Below are positions 58,625 to 64,000 of a stretch of 64,000 nt of DNA, piece after piece. Origin of the DNA: Cordilura impudica (Eukaryota > Arthropoda > Insecta > Diptera > Scathophagidae); the NCBI GenBank assembly GCA_963682025.1, contig OY821517.1:52092162-52156161 (forward strand), in the 5' to 3' direction. The position numbers and the translations under genes are program-made. Positions within the stretch are counted from its first letter, which is position 1. Every line of letters begins with the position of its first letter. The notes beneath the pieces are model-generated. The model saw only the letters and a list, made by a program, of their open reading frames with translations, was not told where the DNA came from and made no database searches.

Positions 58625-59804
58625 TATATAATATTAATAGGCTAGGCGATTTCTTGTGACTGATGTTTTGTTCTACCGTTTTATCCCGATTTTGACCAAA
58701 CGTATATTATTTGAAAGGTATTTCTTTTTAGCCGTTTTGCAAATTTACAGATTTTTAAATTTTTTCCTTTATTTTGAGTAAATTGCATTTAAAGTTGCTA
58801 CTAACACATACATAAAACAAGTAAGAAAATTATAGTCGGTCTAGACCGACTATACGATACCCTATACCATGCGTTTAGAGGCCCTATCTCTCAGGCCCAA
58901 CTAACTGGATATAGAAAATAAGCATAAACCAAATTTGAGTGAGATTTTTATTAATTTTTTTGGCTGCAGATATGAAAAAGTTCATATCGGATGCTATATC
59001 TATATAGGGACTAGGTCCAAAAATGGACCGATCCTGATCATGTTTGGTAAAGTCTCTTGTGTTTTGCAAAAATATATACAAACAAAATTTGAAAAGAATC
59101 AGTGCAATATTTTTGTTTTTTAATAGATTTAAGTGAAGATCGGGAAGCAGCTCTATATGGGGCCTATGACTAAGAGTTGTCCCACAGGGATCATTTTTGG
59201 ACTACTGATTAATGGATGTAATAAGCACATACAAACCCAATTTGACTAAGATTTATATGATAATTTGGATCTTATGGCAATTTAAGTCGATTTCATATGG
59301 GTCATTTGTATGGGGGCTAGGTCTGAAAATGGACCGATTCCCACCAGTTTCAATACCGTTCATCCCATGGCCGATAAAAGCCTATATACCGAATTTCATC
59401 AAAATATATTCATATTTGCGACCTGTAGTTTGATTACAAGGTTTACATGGACACACAGACGGACGGACGGACGGACGGACGGACATTGTTAAATCAACTC
59501 AGAAAGTGATTCTGATTCGATCGGTATAATTAAAGATGGGTGTAGGTCAAATATTTTTGGTTGTTACAAACAGCAGCACAAAGTCATTATACCCAAACCA
59601 CATAGTGGTATAGGGTATAATTATACAATGCTATGTGTGTGTTTATTAAGTTTGTTTATGTGTCTGTAATAAAAATGAGTTTGTTTTTTGTGTTGATTTG
59701 TGAATTGGCTATAATTGATTAGCATACTTTTAGGGTGTTTATTTAATGAAAAAATAAAATTTCCTAGAATTTGCGCTCAAATTTCGAGGGCTGGAATCTG
59801 CTAG
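58625..59804 (+). mobile_element. Family A element (A15) inside C2, hosting B14
   Basis: 5' 'tatataatattaataggcta' (TC mutated to TA), 3' ..GGAATCTGCTAG at 59804 followed by T. Split at 'acataaaa/ttatacaatg' by B14; the undisturbed sequence is seen in A2 (7378-7399). Confidence 0.85.
58818..59619 (-). mobile_element. Family B element (B14) inside A15
   Basis: CAAGTAAG at 58818 and TATA ending at 59619; perfect palindrome; GGAC tract 59458-59484. The empty site in other A copies shows no bases were duplicated beyond the ambiguous A/T at each edge, consistent with insertion between A and T or T and T. Confidence 0.9.
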
Positions 59805-60190
59805 TAATAATAAATAGTTTTTATATTAGCTGAGCCACTGCAGTTGTTTGCTATAAGTGATACGTAGATGACGCTTTCTGTTTGATTTTAATTAATGTGT
59901 AAATAAATGTGATCAGATTCACATAGTTTTTTAAATAGAACTAAACTTAAAAAAGGGTGTATTTTTTTGAGTAGACTATAAAATTTATTCCATAATAAAT
60001 TCGAACTGTTGTTTATTGAAAACTATTCAAACAATTAAGTTTATTTAAGAAAATCTATGAAAATTATAAAAATAAATATTTAAACCAAATAAAATAAATA
60101 ATAATTAACACAATCATTGTGAAAAACAATTTAAGTTAAGCATATAGGAAAGAGACAGTAATTAACAAATTTTTTTTTAAATCATTGCAG

Positions 60191-60649
60191 ACGGCGCGTG
60201 GTTGTTGGTGGTATTTCTTTTCAAAATTCACCGAATTCTTTGATACCTTCTTCTTTGTAATGCGTAAACGTTACGATCAAGTCTCTACACTGCATGTGAT
60301 ACATCATGGCATTATGCCCGTGTCCGTATGGTGGGGAGTCAAATTTACCCCCGGCGGTCATTCGACATTCTTTGGCTTCCTTAACACCTTCGTACACATC
60401 TTTATGTACACCTACTATATGTTGGCGGCCATGGGTCCCAAAGTACAAAAGTATTTGTGGTGGAAAAAATATTTGACCGTCTTGCAAATGATTCAATTCG
60501 TATTGGTGATGGTGCACTCTTTCCAGTTGTTCTTCAAAAATGATTGTAATTATCCCATTGGTTTTGCCTATTTCATTGGAGCACATGCTGTTATGTTCTA
60601 TTTCCTATTCTCGGACTTTTACAAGCAGGCCTATTTGAAAAGAGAAAAG
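60191..60649 (+). CDS. ELOVL elongase, fourth exon with catalytic histidine box (residues 110-262)
   Basis: This 459-bp exon holds the catalytic core. Visible motifs in order: KFTEFFDT (the KxxExxDT motif), the histidine box HVIHH at 60293-60307 (residues 144-148), a glycine-rich FTPGGHS loop, NTFVHIFMYTYY (the NxxxHxxMYxYY motif), TVLQMIQF (the TxxQxxQ motif), and the final membrane segments ending FSDFYKQAYLKREK. No catalytic residue is missing and the frame is open throughout. The acceptor is ttgcag at 60185-60190 and the donor gtaaga at 60650; both junctions are phase 0. All family motifs are retained, so the gene is under constraint despite the decayed DNA around it. Confidence 0.98.
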
Positions 60650-60724
60650 GTAAGACAAAAACCAAACAAAAATATAGAAAATCTAAAATTATTTTAATTT
60701 TTAATAAAAATATTTTATTTTCAG

Positions 60725-60943
60725 AACAAGGCAGCTTTGAAAGAGGCCCAAACCAATGGAAATGGTGTCATTAAATCGCATTCACAACAAAACGGTTACT
60801 CCTTTGCCAGCGAAATCAACGGTAATACGAAATATGCCAATTCGATGGCCAAAACGGACGATTATTGTAATGGCACGATAACATCATCACCATTAGACAC
60901 AACGACGAGACAAAGAGTATTTGCTGCTGGTGGCCATAATTGA
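60725..60943 (+). CDS. ELOVL elongase, last coding exon (residues 263-334, stop TGA 60941-60943)
   Basis: The exon begins after tttcag at 60719-60724, 75 bp downstream of exon 4, in phase 0. It encodes the variable cytosolic tail: a short basic/Ala stretch (NKAALKEAQ) and then a polar tail rich in N, S and T that ends RVFAAGGHN. Such divergent tails are usual for ELOVL proteins. I see no terminal dilysine ER-retention signal; a KREKNK cluster spans the exon 4/5 junction. Base composition is far less AT-biased than the introns, as expected for coding sequence. Confidence 0.95.
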   Translation, partial: NKAALKEAQTNGNGVIKSHSQQNGYSFASEINGNTKYANSMAKTDDYCNGTITSSPLDTTTRQRVFAAGGHN

Positions 60944-61610
60944 TTACAGGCATTCAATTCAATTCAATGAATTAGAGTTATTTGGTTAATTAAGGCGTGC
61001 CTTACATGCGTATGTGTTTTATAATAATTAATTTATTAATTTTTTAATAAACATATTTTGTATTTAGTTTGTAATAATAGTATCTAGTAGTTGTAGGTTT
61101 ATTATTAGAATAACATAAAAAATGTTTAAGCTAAAGGAAACAAAGGAAAACACTAATACTACATTTACACTGCTCGCATTGTGTTTATTTCAATAATGTT
61201 GCATAAAAAGGGACATTAAATTTTTTTTGTTCAAAACACAATAAAAATTTAAGCAAAAATAGCTGCTAGCCCATAATGGCATTTACAAAAATACTTTGAT
61301 TATTTAAACAGAGTAGCATTATATCATTTAATTTGTCTTAAACCAACCAACACCGTTTTTTAAATTTGAAAATCACTGTAATAATTTAATGTCTCTTAAA
61401 TGTCTCTTAAAATTGTTTGTGCAGCTGTTAAATGTAAATGTATTGTGTAAATTTTGTTACATTCTTTTTTATGAACGTTAATAAAAAAAAATTTATTTTT
61501 ATTTTAAGTGAAACTGTGGCGAACATACAAAATAAACATATTATGCTTAAAACGTTTTTTAATTTACCATATAATTTGTTTAAGTATTAGTTAATAAAGA
61601 TAATAGAAAA
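60944..61610 (+). other. ELOVL 3' UTR with candidate poly(A) signals
   Basis: AT-rich sequence directly after the stop codon. AATAAA hexamers occur at 61046-61051, 61240-61245, 61480-61485 and 61593-61598, so several polyadenylation sites are possible. No repeat family seen elsewhere in the window intrudes before about 62200. The end of the UTR is an inference from the last hexamer cluster. Confidence 0.5.
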
Positions 61611-61779
61611 AAGAAAAAAATACATAAAAAATAAAAGTAAGAACACAAGTCGAAACCACATCCCAGCTGAGTCGGTGGCAGTTATCAGCAAAACAGTTGG
61701 ACAACCGCTGTCACGGACACTTTCTGCAGAATGTGCTTTAGCCTAAAATTTCATATTGTTTAATTTAAAGTGAGCTATT

Positions 61780-62200
61780 TCTGAGCTTTGTGTTTCGAGT
61801 ATTTTTTTTTTTTTTTTTTTTGTTTTGAACATTGAAAAACTTCTTCTATTTACTTGTCCTTGTTATTTAATCACTAATTTTTTTTTGTTTTTTTTCCTTT
61901 TGTATTTTTTTTTTTTTCCTTTGGGTGCAGAAAAGTGATTTTTCTTAATATACATACATATAATTTTGTGAAATTTTTAAGTGAAATTATTTAAGAGTTA
62001 TTTAAGAAATGTATTACACACATTGTTTATTTAATTTTTTGATGATTGTCAAAAGGAAGTTATTGTGAATAAAAATTTGTTTGTAAAACCAAAACAGAAA
62101 ATTGTTTGAAATTAAATTTAATTTGTTGTGAAAGCGTTAGATAAGGATGACCGATATAAATATTTATAACAATTTACGCCAACTCAATTTATATATTAAA
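61780..62200. other. Downstream AT-rich sequence with T-runs
   Basis: Several poly-T stretches (61804-61821, 61907-61918). Nothing coding or repeat-derived recognised. Confidence 0.4.
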
Positions 62201-62756
62201 CTAGCTGTAACCCGATTCGCTTCGCTACACCTATCATAACGAAATAAAAACCTGGAAATACATTTTGCAGAAAACTATTTTACTAATTTTTGGCAATTTT
62301 TGATTTTGGCGATTTTTGACTTTGGCTATTTTTGTTTTTTTGCGATTTTTGATTTTGACGGTTTTTGTTATTCGCGAATTTCGGTTTTGGCGATTCCGCC
62401 CATATTTTCCACGACTACTCACATTGGTAACTAATGTGCTTGTCAAATGTTTTCAGACTGTTATTTTCATAGTACATCATATTTTTTGCATAGCAGGTGC
62501 CACGCTTATTAGTCCGATCCCTTTTTTGTCCGACTATTCATGTTAATAACACTTGAACTCACACATAGCCTCAAGGCTTTCACTGTTACAGTACTCCAGA
62601 TATATGATATTAAATATTTACTTTGTATGGGGGTGCCACGCCCATTGACCCGATCTATACATGATATTTTATGCTGATCGGTTAACATCTAGATATGAAG
62701 CATACTTCAAAAAAAATTATCTACATTTCAAAATTAATAAATATCATCTATAATAT
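62201..62756. repeat. Possible Helitron-like repeat beginning CTAGCTGTAACCCG
   Basis: 'actagctgtaacccgattcg' with 'cttcgctac' is the kind of 3' end (on the minus strand) seen in insect Helitrons. An internal run of 'gatttttgattttggc' variants (about 62298-62390) is a short 18-bp tandem array. The other end is not defined. Confidence 0.4.
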
Positions 62757-63104
62757 TAATAGGCTAGGCGATTTATTGTGACCGATGTTTTGTTCTACCG
62801 TTTTATCCCTATTTTGACCAAACGTATATTATTTGAAAGGTATTTCTCTTTAGCCGTTTTGCAGATTTACAGATTTTTAAACTTTTTCCTTTACTTTAAG
62901 TAAATTGCACATACATAAAATTATACAATGCTATGTGTGTGTTTATTAAATTTGTAAATGTGTTTGTAATAAAAATGAGTTTGTTTTTTGTGTTGATTTG
63001 TGAATTGGCTATAATTGATTAGCATATCTTTAGGGTCTTTATTTAACGAAAAAATAAAATTTCCTAGAATTTGCACCCGAATTTCGAGGGCTAGAATCTG
63101 TTAG
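62757..63104 (+). mobile_element. Family A element (A16)
   Basis: TCTATAATATTAATAGGC at 62757 preceded by A; 3' hairpin slightly mutated (GCACCCGAATTTCGAG) and end TTAG in place of CTAG at 63104, followed by T. A short deletion at 62908 removes 'atttaaagttgctactaaca'. Confidence 0.85.
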
Positions 63105-63840
63105 TAACCATAATTTTACTCAAGAATGATATAACTAAAGATTACGCCGTCACGCATATAATATTTAAATTTTCAGCGCATGTATGAGCTCTGACGTCAA
63201 GCAAACTGTGTTCATATTGGCTAATATGTTTACTAGGGTGGCCCTTCATTATATGGAGAAAAAAAAGTGTTAAAACTCTCGGTCGCAATCCCCTGAAATA
63301 TGTGAATAGCAAAAAACTAAGAAATACTAAGTTTTGGGCCAATCAAAAAACATTTAGAGGTGGCTCAACGTGATTGAAAATTTCAAGTGTGTTTTATATG
63401 GGGAAAATATGACTTTCTTTCAGATTTTACGAAAATTTCGTCCTACAGTTTAATTTTTGCGACAAATTGTTATATAATTCGGGATCACTATTAAATTGTC
63501 TTTCCAAAAAGCTATAAAGCTTCAAAATCGAATAAAACTCGCCAAGAAATAGCAAATGCCCCAGACCACTTTTGTGACCAAAAAAAAGTAGGTCATGAAA
63601 TTTGATAGCATTTTTTTCAACTTAAGAAAAATAATTAAAGCCAATATTTTGTTTTAGTCTCTATACCTGTAAGTACTCAGATATGAAGTATTGTTTTATT
63701 ACCACCTTCTTAACCTATTAAGCATTGAGACGGAAAATGAAAATTGTTTTGATAAAATTTTGAAAACTCCTTTTTCAAGTTTTGAAAAATTTTCTTAAAC
63801 AAAATTAAAAGAAATTGATCTAGCTCTTTAAGGTCTTGTT
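63105..63840. other. Downstream sequence, possible unknown element starting at 63233
   Basis: 'ctagggtggcccttcattat' at 63234 looks like a TE terminus of the TAGGGTGG type, but no partner end lies inside the window. Open frames are short and without domains. Confidence 0.35.
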
Positions 63841-64000
63841 AAATGTATACTAGAGATTAACTGTGTGAATTTTTTGGGTAAATCCCTATGACAGAATTTT
63901 TTTGACAAGGATTTTTATACTAGAGATTAACTGTGTGAATTTTTAGGTAAATGCCTTTGCCAGAATTTTTTGGCAAGGATTTTATTTTTGCAGATTACGT
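63841..64000 (+). repeat. 70-bp tandem repeat running off the window
   Basis: 'tatactagagattaactgtg' starts at 63846 and again at 63916; the units continue with 'tttttggcaaggatttt'. About two units are visible, so the array may extend past the right edge. Confidence 0.8.

Larger units (their letters stand above)
58345..59930. mobile_element. Family C element (C2), hosting A15 and B14
   Basis: Left end 'tttttgatgtgtaaacatct' then 'atacgctcaggggggtaaaa'; 'cacaatacaatcataaaaac'. Right part 'gacgctttctgtttgatttt' (59871-59890) and 'gtgatcagattcacat'. The core holds two copies of 'aattatttcagcNaattcaa' (about 58482 and 58568), unlike the cores of C1 and C3. A15 entered at 'aataataaa/taataataa', which is uninterrupted in C1 (about 12988). 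Confidence 0.7.

Noticed and set aside
60221..60586. 121-codon minus-strand frame
   Set aside because: Antisense shadow of ELOVL exon 4.

Overview
The window is eukaryotic and very AT-rich. It comes from an insect, almost certainly a higher fly: the one host gene is a fly-like ELOVL fatty-acid elongase, and the dominant repeats are DINE-1/mini-me-like elements with an internal GTCC microsatellite, as described in Diptera. A calyptrate (house fly or blow fly group) is my guess; the species cannot be read from the sequence.

The only intact host gene is on the + strand and covers most of the window. Five coding exons (18757-18894, 38758-38865, 38971-39051, 60191-60649, 60725-60943) are joined by canonical GT..AG introns, all in phase 0. 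They encode 334 residues of an ELOVL-family elongase, lacking only a short N-terminus that lies on an upstream exon I could not find. Introns of 19.9 kb and 21.1 kb alternate with introns of 105 and 75 bp, so coding sequence is about 1.6% of the window. The 3' UTR follows 60943.

Most of the rest is a layered deposit of dead transposable elements (TEs) in the introns. Family A: Helitron-like elements (5' TCTATAATATTAATAGGC, 3' hairpin then CTAG, insertion between A and T), about 15 copies, plus a related A' type. Family B: DINE-1/Helentron-like elements (5' TATACCCTATACC, internal (GTCC)n, perfect 24-bp palindrome 13 bp before a CTTG end), about 14 copies. Family C: three elements with shared ends but different internal tandem arrays. 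Autonomous-type relics: pogo/Tigger (536-2769), Tc1 DD34E (39439-43840) hosting a DD41D mariner relative (41901-42753), hAT (32928 to about 37990) hosting an element with about 585-bp inverted repeats and its own coding core (34913-37581), and four non-LTR retrotransposon relics (RTE-like 19298-21610, I/LOA-like 29593-30900, CR1/jockey-like 31190-32870, jockey-like 52705-53570). Several MITEs are also present.

Layout: 1-18756 is 5' intron with Tigger, B, A and C elements and a decayed ORF of a multicopy arthropod family (7780-8570). 18895-38757 is intron 2, with a four-level nest (19213-22886), a 21-bp minisatellite inside a C element, LINEs and the hAT nest. 39052-60190 is intron 4, with the Tc1 nest, a degenerate AT-rich repeat domain (48100-51550), a jockey relic, a cluster of A elements and a 1-kb palindrome (56341-57352). 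60944-64000 is 3' UTR and downstream repeats.

I found no convincing new functional system. The most informative material is the nesting, which gives a readable relative chronology, together with the unassigned long-TIR element and the variable-core C family.
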